Shown: positions 51,125 to 60,563, counted from the stretch's first letter. The stretch: DNA of 64,000 nucleotides from Streptomyces fulvoviolaceus (GCF_000718165.1 NZ_JOEY01000041.1:34197-98196); one strand, 5' to 3'. Notes: generated by a model not told the origin, from the letters alone. Made by a program: numbers and translations.

Positions 51125-53346
51125 GACGAGTCCTCTTCCGCCAGCAGTCGCACGAGATCGATCCTCGACCGGATGCCCAACCGGGCGAAGACACCGCGCA
51201 GATGGTGGTCGATCGTGCGGGGGCTGAGAGCCAGGCGGGCGGCGATCTCGCGGTTGGTGGCGCCCTCGGCGGCCATGCGGGCGACCAGCAGCTGCTGGGC
51301 CGTCAGCCGGGTGGTGGGGTGCTCGGTCACGCCGTGCGCGGGCGAGGCGGGTGCGCCGAGGGCGCGGAGTTCGGCGCGGGCCTGGGCCGCGCAGTGCGGC
51401 GCCCCGAAGTGCTCGAACGCCTCCAGGGCGCTGTTCAGCCGGTCCCGTGCCTCCGTACGGCTGCGGAGTCGGCGCAGCGCGCCCCCGAACAGCAGCTCCG
51501 TACGGGCGCGTTCGAAGTCGCGGGTCCCGTGCGCGTGCAGGTCGAGTGCCGTGCGGTAGTGCTCGACCGCCTCCGCTCCTGGTGCCAGCAGGGCGTGGCA
51601 GCGGGCGCTGAGGGCGAGGTCGTCGGGGCTGCGCACCACGGTCGCCCAGCGGTGGTAGTCGGCGTGGGCGCCCCGGGCGATCCGGGTGTCGCCGGTGCGG
51701 ACGGCGGCCTCGACGTAGTGCGGGGTGGCCAGGTGCCGGATGGCCCGGTGGCCGTGGCCGGGGCCGAATCCGGCGAGGGCGCGCAGGCGGGCCGCCGCCG
51801 CGGCGAAGCGGCCGCTGGTGAGGTCGAGGAAGGCGAGCGCCCACTGGGCGAGGGCGGCGGGCAGGCCGAGGCCGCGGGCGAGGGCGTACGACCGTGCGGC
51901 CGCGGCGCGCTCCCGGCAGGTGTCCGCGTCCCCGGTGATCGCCGCGAACATGGCGAGGGCGGCCTGGAGATGGCAGGCGCCGTTGTCCTGCCCGGTGGCG
52001 TGGGCCTGCCGCAGGGCGTCCGCCGCGGTGGCCGCGCCGGCCTGCGGGCGCCCGGTCCAGAAGTCCGCGTAGGCCCGGAACTCCAGGGCCTGGGCCACGG
52101 TGACGGTCGCGCCCAGCGCCCGCGCCGAGGCGGCCGCCCGCACCGTCGCGGTGGCGGCGCGGGTGTGGTCGCCGAGCAGGAGAGCGGCGATGCCGGCGTG
52201 GACCAGCAGCGTCGGGTCGCCTCCCGGACCGCACCGCCCTGCAGCCGCCTCCAGCAGGTCCCGCGCGTCCTCGTACCGTCCCTCGAAGGCGGCCGCGAGC
52301 CCGCCCAGTGTGCCGGGCACCACGATCCCCGTCCGCTCGGCGATCCGGGCGGCCTCCCGGCAGCGGCGCAGGTCACCGGTGTAGATGGCGGCCTCGGCGG
52401 CGCGGGCGAAAAGGTGGGCCGCGGGGGCGGAGGCGTCGGGCGCGCTGTTCTCACGTGTCACCTCGCGGCCATCTGCAGAACCGTTCCCTCTCTCCTGCTG
52501 GACACCTGCCGTCAGCAGCGCGTCGAAGGCCTCCGTGGCGTTTCCGGCACGCAGCGCGATCAAGCCGGTCAGCGTGTGGTCGTCGGTGGCGGCGGCCAGG
52601 CGGCGGGCGCGGTCCCCGTCGCCCGCCTGCCAGGCGTCCGTGGCGGCACGCGCGAGGAGCCGGGCCTGCTCGGACGGATCGGGGGACAGCTCGGCGGCCC
52701 GCTCCAGGAGCACACGGGCGAGGGTGGGCTGGCCCGTCTCGCGGGCCCGGGCCCCTGCGGTGCGCAGCTCCCCCGCGAGGCGTCCGCTCGGGCCGAGCGC
52801 GCCCGCTCCGCGGTGCCAGGAGCGGCAGGGCGTCTCGACGTCGCCGCGCAGCACCCGGGCCAGCAGCCGGTGGACGTCGCGCCGGTCCGCCGCCGAGCCG
52901 GACTCGTACGCGGCGATCCTGGTCCAGGCGTCACGGAAGACGACACCGCCCGCCCCCGCGTGCGCGATGCCGGCCACCTCGGCGGCCTCGAGCGGGCGGG
53001 TGTCGAGGCGGGCCGCCGTGACGGCACGCAGGAAGGCATGGGTGGCGACCGGGTACTGGTCGGCCGCGGCGAGGAGCAGAAGCAGCCGGGTGTCGTCCGG
53101 CAGCAGCCGGATCTCCGCGCGGTGTGCGCGCAGCAACGACGGTGCCAGTTCGGCGGGTTCCGTCGGGAGCGGGTCAAGGCCCGCCGCCTGTCTGTCGGTC
53201 AGGAGCGGTACGAGTTCGGCGGCGGCGCGCGGATCGCCGTACACGGCACGCAGCACCCGCACCCGTACGCCCTCGGGAAGCGCGGAAGCCAGGCGCCGCG
53301 GCAGCGAAGCGCGGTCGAGAGGCTGGGGGTTCACCGGAGTCACCAC
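51121..53346 (-). CDS. LuxR-family regulator, LAL-like without the ATPase domain
   Basis: A 741-residue protein. The last 60 residues are a LuxR HTH (LLVARMAAEGATNREIAARL, SPRTIDHHLRGVFARLGIRS). The remaining 670 residues are helical, TPR-like repeats matching the C-terminal part of large LAL regulators (LRALAGFGPGHGHRAIRHLA; DLHAHGTRDFERARTELLFG). No Walker A or B motif is seen, so it lacks the MalT-type ATPase. GTG starts at 53346 or 53343 are possible. Target genes are unknown. Confidence 0.85.
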   Translation of the reverse strand: MVTPVNPQPLDRASLPRRLASALPEGVRVRVLRAVYGDPRAAAELVPLLTDRQAAGLDPLPTEPAELAPSLLRAHRAEIRLLPDDTRLLLLLAAADQYPVATHAFLRAVTAARLDTRPLEAAEVAGIAHAGAGGVVFRDAWTRIAAYESGSAADRRDVHRLLARVLRGDVETPCRSWHRGAGALGPSGRLAGELRTAGARARETGQPTLARVLLERAAELSPDPSEQARLLARAATDAWQAGDGDRARRLAAATDDHTLTGLIALRAGNATEAFDALLTAGVQQERGNGSADGREVTRENSAPDASAPAAHLFARAAEAAIYTGDLRRCREAARIAERTGIVVPGTLGGLAAAFEGRYEDARDLLEAAAGRCGPGGDPTLLVHAGIAALLLGDHTRAATATVRAAASARALGATVTVAQALEFRAYADFWTGRPQAGAATAADALRQAHATGQDNGACHLQAALAMFAAITGDADTCRERAAAARSYALARGLGLPAALAQWALAFLDLTSGRFAAAAARLRALAGFGPGHGHRAIRHLATPHYVEAAVRTGDTRIARGAHADYHRWATVVRSPDDLALSARCHALLAPGAEAVEHYRTALDLHAHGTRDFERARTELLFGGALRRLRSRTEARDRLNSALEAFEHFGAPHCAAQARAELRALGAPASPAHGVTEHPTTRLTAQQLLVARMAAEGATNREIAARLALSPRTIDHHLRGVFARLGIRSRIDLVRLLAEEDSS

Positions 53347-53460
53347 GCGACTGACGTTACTGGCGAGTTAATTGACCCGTAAAGACCGGCGATTTCGCCG
53401 ATGCGGCGCGCGTAGACCCGCCTGACACTCCTGACAACCCCACCCGTATCAGGAGGCATC

Positions 53461-54147
53461 ATGCAACGCTCCACGCGTCGCATTTCAGCGGTCGTCTCGG
53501 CCCTGGTCTCATCGCTCCTTCTGTCCCTCTCCCTCGCCGCGGCGCCCGCTCACGCCGCGACCCACAACCCGATCGTCTTCGTGCACGGCCTGAGCAGTTC
53601 GTCGAGCAGCTGGGACGACTGGGCCGCCGACTTCGAGGCCGACGGCTACACCGCCTCGGAGCTGGACGCCTGGTCGTACAGCTGGTCGCAGTCGAACGTG
53701 ACCACCGCCCAGCAACTGGCCACCGAGGTCCAACGGGTGCTCACCGCGACCGGCGCCTCGAAGGTCGATCTGGTCGTCCACTCGATGGGCGCGCTCAGCG
53801 CCCGCTACTACCTGAAGAACCTCGGCGGGACCGCGTACGTCGACGACTTCGTCTCCACCGCAGGCGTGAACCACGGCACGACGACCGCTTCGTGGTGCAC
53901 CTGGCTGTACACGTCGTGTGCCGAGATGTACACGGGCAGTTCGTTCCTGACCTCGCTCAACTCCGGCGACGAGACACCGGGCAGTGTCGCCTACGCCAGC
54001 TACTGGTCGAACTGCGACGACGCGCTCACCCCGGACACCACCGCGATCCTCAGCGGTGCGACCAACGTCGAGGTCGGCTGCGTCTCGCACACCGACATGA
54101 ACAACGACTACGGCGTCTACGAGCAGGTGCGCGACTTCGTCGCCTAG
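53461..54147 (+). CDS. Secreted lipase/esterase
   Basis: A 228-residue exported alpha/beta hydrolase. The signal peptide ends at about residue 32 ([10 protein letters not shown]). The oxyanion motif is [12 protein letters not shown] (40-51). The nucleophile S108 lies in VVHSMGALS; the usual GxSxG has Val in place of the first Gly. A likely histidine is in VSHTDMNND near the end, and four cysteines may form disulphides ([16 protein letters not shown]). It resembles Streptomyces extracellular lipases that lack a lid. AGGAGG precedes the ATG at 53461. Confidence 0.9.
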   Translation: MQRSTRRISAVVSALVSSLLLSLSLAAAPAHAATHNPIVFVHGLSSSSSSWDDWAADFEADGYTASELDAWSYSWSQSNVTTAQQLATEVQRVLTATGASKVDLVVHSMGALSARYYLKNLGGTAYVDDFVSTAGVNHGTTTASWCTWLYTSCAEMYTGSSFLTSLNSGDETPGSVAYASYWSNCDDALTPDTTAILSGATNVEVGCVSHTDMNNDYGVYEQVRDFVA

Positions 54148-54222
54148 CCCACGGGCGGGGGGTGCGCGGGGCGCGTTCGGGGGACAATCCAGGTAGGGCC
54201 CCGTCCTGCCCGGGAGGTCGCC

Positions 54223-54912
54223 ATGCCGCCAAGGTCCGCAGGCAGCGGCAAGCTGCCACGCGATCCCGTGCACCACCCGCTGTTCGCCCGCCGTTACGCC
54301 CGCCTCAGCAAGGCCGCCGAGACCCGTTTCGGCATGGCCGGAATACGTGCCCGAATGCTCACCGGGCTGTCCGGGCGGGTGATCGAGATCGGCGCGGGCA
54401 ACGGCCTGAACTTCTCGCACTATCCGGGCACCGTCTCGGAGGTCGTGGCGATCGAACCGGAGCGCCTGCTGCGGCAGCTGGCCGTGGAGGCCGCCCTGCG
54501 CTCCGAAGTACCGGTCGACGTGGTCCCGGGGGCGGCGGAGGCGCTGCCGGTCAAGAGCGAGGCCTTCGATGCGGTCGTGATCTCGCTGGTGCTGTGCAGC
54601 GTGCGCGACGTGCCGCGTGCCCTAGCCGAGGTGCGGCGGGTGCTGCGACCCGGCGGGGTCGTCCGGTTCTTCGAGCACGGCGAGGGCGGCGGCCGGGCGA
54701 TGCACTTCACGCAGCGCGCCCTGGACCGCACGGTGTGGCCGGCGCTGAACGGCGGCTGCCACGTGGCCCGGGACCCGATCGGCGCACTGCGGGACGCCGG
54801 ATTCGAACTCGGCCCTTACCGGCGGGTGTCGATACCGGAGAGGGGCCCGAAGCTCCCTACCTCCTACTGCGTGCTCGGCACCGCATGGCGGCCGGCACGC
54901 ACCGATCGGTGA
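54223..54912 (+). CDS. Class I SAM-dependent methyltransferase
   Basis: A 229-residue methyltransferase. Motif I is VIEIGAGNGLNFSHYP (53-68), the acidic end of strand 2 is VVAIEPERLL, and motif III is RVLRPGGVVRFFEHGEGG (about 140). The C-terminal part resembles the UbiE/COQ5-like subgroup (methyltransferase type 11). The substrate is unknown. It begins 76 bp after the lipase gene and ends exactly next to the stop of the toxin-like gene on the other strand. The ATG at 54223 has GGGAGG upstream. Confidence 0.88.
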   Translation: MPPRSAGSGKLPRDPVHHPLFARRYARLSKAAETRFGMAGIRARMLTGLSGRVIEIGAGNGLNFSHYPGTVSEVVAIEPERLLRQLAVEAALRSEVPVDVVPGAAEALPVKSEAFDAVVISLVLCSVRDVPRALAEVRRVLRPGGVVRFFEHGEGGGRAMHFTQRALDRTVWPALNGGCHVARDPIGALRDAGFELGPYRRVSIPERGPKLPTSYCVLGTAWRPARTDR

Positions 54913-55305
54913 TCACAGACACCACTGGCGCAGCTCCCGCGCGATGTCGTGCACCGAGACCTCCCCGCTCTTCACCAGTCGGGCGAGGTCGCGCACCCGC
55001 TCCGGCGAGGTGACGACCTTGTGGCCGCTGGCGACGAGGTAGGCGTAGGCGACGGCCGAGGCGAACAGGGCGTTGGAGCGCTCCAACGCGGGGACGTGGA
55101 TGAGGAGTTGGAGCAGCGCGGCGGCACGCGCGTGCGAGCTGTCGTAGACGGGGACGTCGAAGATCTGGGCCTCGTGGCGCGCGACGGCGGCGACGAGGGC
55201 GCCCCAGTCGGCGACCTGGGGATCCCCCGGGGTCTTCTGTTCGGCGAGCATCAGAAGCCAGGCGAGGTCGATGCCGAGGTGGTCCGCGTTGTTCGGGTTG
55301 TCCAA
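54913..55305 (-). CDS. Fic/Doc-like toxin component with degenerate motif
   Basis: A 130-residue helical protein. The region LIHVPALERSNALFASAVAY (68-87) aligns with the Fic/Doc helix, but the catalytic HxFx(D/E)GN(K/R)R is reduced to H...SNA, so AMPylation or phosphorylation activity is doubtful. The start is TTG at 55305, 4 nt after the antitoxin stop. It follows a RHH antitoxin, the order expected for Doc-type modules. It may be an inactive or altered toxin. Confidence 0.75.
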   Translation of the reverse strand: MDNPNNADHLGIDLAWLLMLAEQKTPGDPQVADWGALVAAVARHEAQIFDVPVYDSSHARAAALLQLLIHVPALERSNALFASAVAYAYLVASGHKVVTSPERVRDLARLVKSGEVSVHDIARELRQWCL

Positions 55306-55309
55306 GGGA

Positions 55310-55552
55310 TCAGTGACGGCCTTCGCTCCGGTCCGCTCGGGTGTCCGTGCCGAACTCCTCGGCGAAGACGGACTCGTACTGCTTCATGAAGTCGGCGGCG
55401 GCCTCCACGAAGGTGTGGCCCACCTCGCCGGTGTCCTGCCTGACCAGCTCTTCGATGTAGCGGTTGACGCTCATGCCGCGGGCCAGTGCGCGTTCTCGGG
55501 CCGCGCGGGCGGTGCCCTCGTCCACGCGTACGTTCAGTTGGGTCTTGGCCAT
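55310..55552 (-). CDS. Ribbon-helix-helix antitoxin
   Basis: An 80-residue protein. The N-terminal RHH domain (TQLNVRVDEGTARAARERAL, ARGMSVNRYIEELVRQD) is followed by an acidic tail (AADFMKQYESVFAEEFGTDT) that would bind the toxin. The ATG at 55552 sits beside the palindrome GGTGCTAGCACC, a likely autoregulatory site. It forms a two-gene unit with the Fic-like gene. Confidence 0.85.
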   Translation of the reverse strand: MAKTQLNVRVDEGTARAARERALARGMSVNRYIEELVRQDTGEVGHTFVEAAADFMKQYESVFAEEFGTDTRADRSEGRH

Positions 55553-55560
55553 ACCACAAA

Positions 55561-55583
55561 GCTAGCGCCGAGGTGCTAGCACC
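55561..55583. promoter_or_regulatory. Palindromic operator of the toxin-antitoxin pair
   Basis: GGTGCTAGCACC (55572-55583) is a perfect 12-bp palindrome. GCTAGC also occurs at 55561-55566, so the core hexamer is repeated at a 14-bp interval, on one face of the helix roughly. It lies 9 to 31 bp before the antitoxin ATG. Confidence 0.65.
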
Positions 55584-55749
55584 CGCAAGAGGCCATGCCC
55601 GACGGGGAGCGTGCCCCTTACACGGGTATCAGGGGCCCAACCTGGGGTGGAGACGGCCTCGACCCCACGGGGGATACCGGGTGTGGGCCGCGTCACATTA
55701 CCCTCGACCGGATGGGAACGTACCGGCATCCAGGAGCTAGGAGGCGGCC

Positions 55750-56559
55750 TTGTCCACACCTGCTGCGGAGCACACGCCCGGCCATGCGTCGGCCGACGGG
55801 ATCGTGGCCCGCGCCCGCGGTCTGACCAAGGCGTACGGCTCGGGCGAGACGGCCGTGATCGCCCTGGACTCGGTGGATGTGGACATCGCGCGCGGGCGGT
55901 TCACCGCCGTCATGGGCCCGTCGGGTTCCGGGAAGTCCACGCTGATGCACTGCCTGGCCGGGCTCGACACCGTGTCGGCCGGGCAGGTGTGGCTCGGCGA
56001 CACCGAGATCACGGGGCTGAAGGACCGCGAGCTGACCCAGCTGCGCCGGGACAGGATCGGGTTCATGTTCCAGTCGTTCAACCTGATCCCGACGCTGAAC
56101 GCGGCCGAGAACATCACCCTGCCCATGGACATCGCGGGCAAGAAGCCGGACGAGAAGTGGCTGGACCAGGTCATCGACACGCTGGGGCTGCGGGACCGGC
56201 TCAAGCACCGGCCGTCCCAGCTCTCCGGCGGTCAGCAGCAGCGCGTCGCCTGTGCTCGCGCGCTCGCCTCCCGCCCCGAGCTGATCTTCGCGGACGAGCC
56301 GACCGGCAACCTCGACTCGCGCGCGGGACTGGAGGTCCTCGGGTTCCTGCGCGAGGCCGTCGACGAACTCGGGCAGAGCGTCGTCATGGTGACCCACGAC
56401 CCGGGCGCCGCCGCCCACTCCGACCTGGTGCTCTTCCTCGGGGACGGGCGGATCGTGGACGAGATGGAGCGGCCCACGGCGGAGGCGGTGCTGGAGCGGA
56501 TGAAGCGCTTCGACGGCATCCGCGGCCAGTTCGACGACACCACCCCCGACGAGGACTGA
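55750..56559 (+). CDS. ABC transporter ATP-binding protein, MacB/LolD type
   Basis: A 269-residue ATPase. Walker A is MGPSGSGKST (about 56), the Q-loop FMFQSFNLIPTLNA, the signature LSGGQQQRVACARAL and Walker B LIFADEPTGNLDS, with H-loop VTHDPGAAAHSD. The first 25 residues are an extension. It powers the FtsX-like permease whose GTG starts 4 nt after its stop. The TTG start at 55750 has AGGAGG upstream. The 197-bp gap before it shows TACCCT (55699-55704) as a possible -10. Confidence 0.93.
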   Translation: MSTPAAEHTPGHASADGIVARARGLTKAYGSGETAVIALDSVDVDIARGRFTAVMGPSGSGKSTLMHCLAGLDTVSAGQVWLGDTEITGLKDRELTQLRRDRIGFMFQSFNLIPTLNAAENITLPMDIAGKKPDEKWLDQVIDTLGLRDRLKHRPSQLSGGQQQRVACARALASRPELIFADEPTGNLDSRAGLEVLGFLREAVDELGQSVVMVTHDPGAAAHSDLVLFLGDGRIVDEMERPTAEAVLERMKRFDGIRGQFDDTTPDED

Positions 56560-56563
56560 GGCC

Positions 56564-59131
56564 GTGCTCAAGGCGACTCTCCGCAGCTTCCTCGCCCACA
56601 AGGGGCGGCTGCTGCTCTCCGCGCTGGCCGTCGTCCTGTCCGTGGCGTTCGTCTCGGGCAGCCTGATCTTCTCCGACACGCTGAGCCGCACCTTCGACCG
56701 GCTCTTCTCCTCGACCGCGCCGGACCTCACCGTCAGCCCGAAGGAGGACCTCGACGAGGCCATCCCGTCCGGCATGACGCCCACCCTGCCGGCCGCCCTC
56801 GCGGACCGCGTGTCCCGGGTCGACGGGGTCGCCGCCGCGCGCGTGGACGCCGAGACCGAGAACATCACCGTCGTCGACCGCGAGAACGAGAACGTGGGCT
56901 CGACCACCGGCGCCCCCACCATCGGCACCGACTGGAACCCGACCGAGCGCAGCCCCGTGGAGCTCACCTCCGGCCACGCCCCGCACGGCGCGGGCGAGGC
57001 GCTGCTCGACTCGGAGACCGCCGACCGCAAGGACGTACGCATCGGTGACACGCTCAACGTCATCGCGGGGCCGGGGTCGTTCAAGGTCGAGGTCGTCGGC
57101 ATCGCCACGTTCACCACGACCAACCCCGGTGCCACCCTGCTGTTCCTCGACACCGCGACCGCGCAGACCAAGCTGCTGGGCAACGCGAAGGGCGCCACCA
57201 GCATCTCGGTCGACGCCGACGAGGGCGTCAGCAACGACCAGTTGAAACAGCGCGTGGCCGCCGCGCTCGGTACGGGCACCTACGAGTACCGGACCGCCGA
57301 CGAGCAGGCGAAGTCGGACGTCGACCAACTGGGCGGATTCCTCGACGTCATCAAGTACGTCATGCTCGGCTTCGCCGGTATCGCCGTACTGGTCGGCGTG
57401 TTCCTGATCGTCAACACGTTCTCGATGCTGATCGCCCAACGCACCCGCGAGCTGGGCCTGTTGCGGGCGCTGGGCGCGGACCGGCGCCAGGTCCGCCGTT
57501 CGGTGCTGACCGAGGCGACCCTGCTCGGCCTGGTCGGCTCCACGGTGGGGCTCGCCACGGGCATCGGGCTGGCCGCCGGGCTCATCGCGCTGATGAACGC
57601 GTTCGGCATGAACATCAAGTCCAGCGAGATGGCCATCGGCTGGGGAACACCCGTCGCCGCGTACGTCGTCGGCGTCGGCGTCACCTTCGTCGCGGCCTAT
57701 CTCCCGGCCCGCCGCGCGGCCGGCGTCTCGCCGATGGCGGCCCTCGCGGACGCCGAGATCGCCGGGATCGGGCGGCCGCTGAAGGTGCGCGCGATCGTGG
57801 GCGGCGTCGTCGGGGCGGCGGGCGCGGCCGCGCTCGTGGGCTGCGCAGCATCCTCCCAGACCGCGTCCGCAGCCTCCCTCCTGGGCCTCGGCGTCGTCCT
57901 GACCCTCCTCGCCACCGTGATCGCGGGCCCGCTGCTGGTACGGCCGGTGATCCGGGTGCTGGGCGGGGCCTTCCCCGCGCTCTTCGGTCCGGTCGGCCGG
58001 ATGAGCCAGCGCAACGCCCTGCGCAACCCCCGCCGTACCGGTGCCACCGCGGCCGCGCTGATGGTGGGTCTGGCCCTGGTCGGCGGGATGTCGGTGGCGA
58101 GTGCCTCCATGACGAAGTCCTTCGACGAGCAGATCGACAAGACGCTGGGCGCCGACTTCGTGGTGCAGAACGGCAACTTCCTGCCGTTCCCGCAGGAGGT
58201 CACCGACCAGGTGCGCAAGACCGAGGGCGCGGGGCTCGTCGTACGGGCACGGTTCACACCCGTCGCGGTACGGCTGCCGGACGGCGACCGGGTCGAGACG
58301 ACCGCCGCGGGCTACGACCCGCAGCTCGACGAGGTCGCCAACATCCCCTACGCGCAAGGGGACTCCGCGGCCGCGCTCGCGGACGGGAACATCGCCATGG
58401 ACGTCGACTTCGCGCGGGACCACGGCGTGCGGGTCGGCAGCACGATCCCCGTCGAGTTCCAGGGCGGCCGGAAGACGGACCTGACAGTGGGAGCCCTCAC
58501 CGACCAGGAGAGCGCCGACGGGTTCGGCACTCAGGGCGGCCTGTACTTCGGTCTGACCACACTCGAACGCTTCGCGCCGGGCGGGCAGGACTCCGCGCTC
58601 TACGTGAACGCCGCCTCCGGCACGAGCCCCGACGACCTGCGCGCGAACCTGGAGAAGACGCTCGACCCCTACCCGCAGGTCCAGGTGCGCGACCTGGCCG
58701 ACTACAAGGACCTGGTCCACGACCAGATCGCCGTCCTGCTGTACCTCGTGTACGCGCTGCTCGGGCTCGCGATCGTCATCGCGGTGCTCGGCGTGGTCAA
58801 CACCCTCGCCCTGTCGGTCGTGGAACGCACCCGCGAGATCGGGCTGCTGCGCGCCATCGGGCTCGCCCGGCGCCAGCTGCGCCGGATGATCCGGCTGGAG
58901 TCGGTGGTGATCGCGGTGTTCGGCGCGGTGCTGGGCCTCGCGCTGGGGCTGGTGTGGGGCGTGTGCGTCCAGCAGGTACTGGAGTTGCAGGGCATGAACG
59001 TGCTGGCGATCCCCTGGACCACGATCGTCGCGGTCGTCGTCGGCTCGGCGGTGGTGGGCATCGTGGCGGCGCTGCTGCCCGCGTTGCGTGCATCCCGCAT
59101 GAATGTGCTGGCGGCCATCGCGCACGAGTGA
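56564..59131 (+). CDS. FtsX/MacB-type ABC transporter permease
   Basis: An 855-residue permease with two FtsX-like units. An N-terminal helix (LLLSALAVVLSVAFVSGSLI) leads to an external MacB core domain; three helices follow around 270-400 (VMLGFAGIAVLVGVFLIVNT; TLLGLVGSTVGLATGIGLAA). A central pair near 420-470 joins to a second external domain (about 500-710) and three final helices (VLLYLVYALLGLAIVIAVLG; PALRASRMNVLAAIAHE end). Such pumps export lipids, lipoproteins or peptides. No sensor kinase is beside it. Confidence 0.92.
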   Translation: MLKATLRSFLAHKGRLLLSALAVVLSVAFVSGSLIFSDTLSRTFDRLFSSTAPDLTVSPKEDLDEAIPSGMTPTLPAALADRVSRVDGVAAARVDAETENITVVDRENENVGSTTGAPTIGTDWNPTERSPVELTSGHAPHGAGEALLDSETADRKDVRIGDTLNVIAGPGSFKVEVVGIATFTTTNPGATLLFLDTATAQTKLLGNAKGATSISVDADEGVSNDQLKQRVAAALGTGTYEYRTADEQAKSDVDQLGGFLDVIKYVMLGFAGIAVLVGVFLIVNTFSMLIAQRTRELGLLRALGADRRQVRRSVLTEATLLGLVGSTVGLATGIGLAAGLIALMNAFGMNIKSSEMAIGWGTPVAAYVVGVGVTFVAAYLPARRAAGVSPMAALADAEIAGIGRPLKVRAIVGGVVGAAGAAALVGCAASSQTASAASLLGLGVVLTLLATVIAGPLLVRPVIRVLGGAFPALFGPVGRMSQRNALRNPRRTGATAAALMVGLALVGGMSVASASMTKSFDEQIDKTLGADFVVQNGNFLPFPQEVTDQVRKTEGAGLVVRARFTPVAVRLPDGDRVETTAAGYDPQLDEVANIPYAQGDSAAALADGNIAMDVDFARDHGVRVGSTIPVEFQGGRKTDLTVGALTDQESADGFGTQGGLYFGLTTLERFAPGGQDSALYVNAASGTSPDDLRANLEKTLDPYPQVQVRDLADYKDLVHDQIAVLLYLVYALLGLAIVIAVLGVVNTLALSVVERTREIGLLRAIGLARRQLRRMIRLESVVIAVFGAVLGLALGLVWGVCVQQVLELQGMNVLAIPWTTIVAVVVGSAVVGIVAALLPALRASRMNVLAAIAHE

Positions 59132-59177
59132 TGGAATCGCGGTGAGTACTCAAATCGCTTATTGCTGAGGAGAGTTC

Positions 59178-60068
59178 ATGCCGCGCCCCTTCCGCTTCGG
59201 AGTCAACCTGACCGCCGCCGAACCCGCCGGGGAATGGCGCGCCCAGTGCCGACAGGCCGAGGAACTCGGCTACGACGTGATCCTCGTCCCCGACCATCTC
59301 GGCAAGGTCGCGCCCTTCCCGGCGCTGGTCGCGGCGGCGGAGGTCACCGAGCGGCCCCGACTGGGCACGCTCGTGCTCAACGCGGGCTTCTGGAACCCGA
59401 CGCTGCTCGCCCGCGAGGTGGCCACGACGGACGCGCTGACCGGTGGACGCCTCGAGCTGGGCCTCGGCACCGGCTATGTACAAGCGGAGCACGACACGGC
59501 CGGGCTGCCGTTCGGCTCCGCACGCGAGCGGGTGGACCATCTCCAGCGCACGATCGAGGAGTTGGAACGGCTGCTCGCCTCCGAGGACCACCAGCCGCAG
59601 CCGACGCAGCAGCCCCGTGTCCCCCTGCTGATCGGCGGCAACGGCAACCGGATGCTGCAACTGACCGCCGAGCGCGCCGACATCGCGGCCTTCACGGGGG
59701 CGACCCTGGTGCCGGGAAGTACAACCGGTCAGTTCACGCCGGCCACCGCCGAGGAACTCGACGAGCGCGTCGCGCGCTACCTGCGGCTGTCCGAGAGCCG
59801 CAAGGAACCGGCCGAACTGAACCTGCTCGTCCAGATGGTGGTCGTCACCGACGACCGCGAGGCAGTGGCCACGCCGTTCCTGCACCGGGTACCGACCCTG
59901 ACCCTGCAACAGGCGCTGGACCTGCCCATCATGCTGATCGGCACGGAGGAGGAGATCGTCGCGCAGGTGCTGGCGCAGCGCGAGCGGTACGGCTTCTCGT
60001 ATCTGACCGTGCTGGAGGCGTCCATGGAGGCGTTCGCGCCGATCATGGAGAAGCTGCGCGGCCGGTGA
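59178..60068 (+). CDS. F420-dependent LLM-class oxidoreductase
   Basis: A 296-residue luciferase-like monooxygenase family protein. The TIM-barrel begins with FRFGVNLTAAEPAGEWRAQC; LGYDVILVPDHLG, TGGRLELGLGTGYVQAEHD and VPLLIGGNGNRML are the characteristic cofactor-region segments. The family has mostly F420-dependent members in actinobacteria (TIGR03621-like). The reaction is a hydride transfer on an unknown substrate. GAGGAGAG precedes the ATG. It follows the permease by 46 bp. Confidence 0.88.
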   Translation: MPRPFRFGVNLTAAEPAGEWRAQCRQAEELGYDVILVPDHLGKVAPFPALVAAAEVTERPRLGTLVLNAGFWNPTLLAREVATTDALTGGRLELGLGTGYVQAEHDTAGLPFGSARERVDHLQRTIEELERLLASEDHQPQPTQQPRVPLLIGGNGNRMLQLTAERADIAAFTGATLVPGSTTGQFTPATAEELDERVARYLRLSESRKEPAELNLLVQMVVVTDDREAVATPFLHRVPTLTLQQALDLPIMLIGTEEEIVAQVLAQRERYGFSYLTVLEASMEAFAPIMEKLRGR

Positions 60069-60123
60069 CGTCCGCATGCTGGAATTCCCGGGTCCCCTCA
60101 GGCGTACGTGATGGGATCGCTGT

Positions 60124-60549
60124 ATGACTGACCTGCGGATACGGGCCGCGACGCCCGAGGACCTCGACACCGTACTGGCCTTCTGGAAGGAGGCCGCCGA
60201 GGGCACGAGCATCAGCGACGACCGCGGCGGCGTGGAGCGGCTGGTCGCCCGAGACCCCGAGGCGCTGATCCTGGCCGAACTGGACGGCGAGCTGGTCGGC
60301 ACGGTGATCGCCGGCTTCGACGGCTGGCGGTGTCATCTGTACCGGCTCGCGGTGCACCCGGAACGCCGTCGGCGGGGTATCGGTTCGGCGCTGCTCACGG
60401 CCGCGGAGGAGCGGTTCGTGGCGCTCGGCGGGCGGCGCGGGGACGCGATGGTGCTGGTGCGCAACGAGACCGCCCACCATGCCTGGCGTGCCGCGGGGTA
60501 CACGCCCGAGGAGAAGTGGCGGCGCTGGGTGAAGCCCCTCGCCGACTGA
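60124..60549 (+). CDS. GNAT-family N-acetyltransferase
   Basis: A 141-residue acetyltransferase. The acetyl-CoA motif A is LYRLAVHPERRRRGIGSALL (about 78-97), with R/QxxGxG/A as RRRGIG. Motifs C/D at the start (IRAATPEDLDTVLAFWKEA) and B near the end (NETAHHAWRAAGYTPEEKWR) complete the fold. It transfers acetyl to an amine of a small molecule or protein. It lies 55 bp after the LLM gene. A leaderless or weak ribosome site precedes the ATG. Confidence 0.9.
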   Translation: MTDLRIRAATPEDLDTVLAFWKEAAEGTSISDDRGGVERLVARDPEALILAELDGELVGTVIAGFDGWRCHLYRLAVHPERRRRGIGSALLTAAEERFVALGGRRGDAMVLVRNETAHHAWRAAGYTPEEKWRRWVKPLAD

Positions 60550-60563
60550 TCTGTTTTGCCCGT

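Noticed and set aside
56384..59125. A 913-codon open frame on the minus strand
   Set aside because: It mirrors the FtsX-like permease gene and has the biased His/Arg/Asp composition of an antisense frame. No domain or start context supports it.
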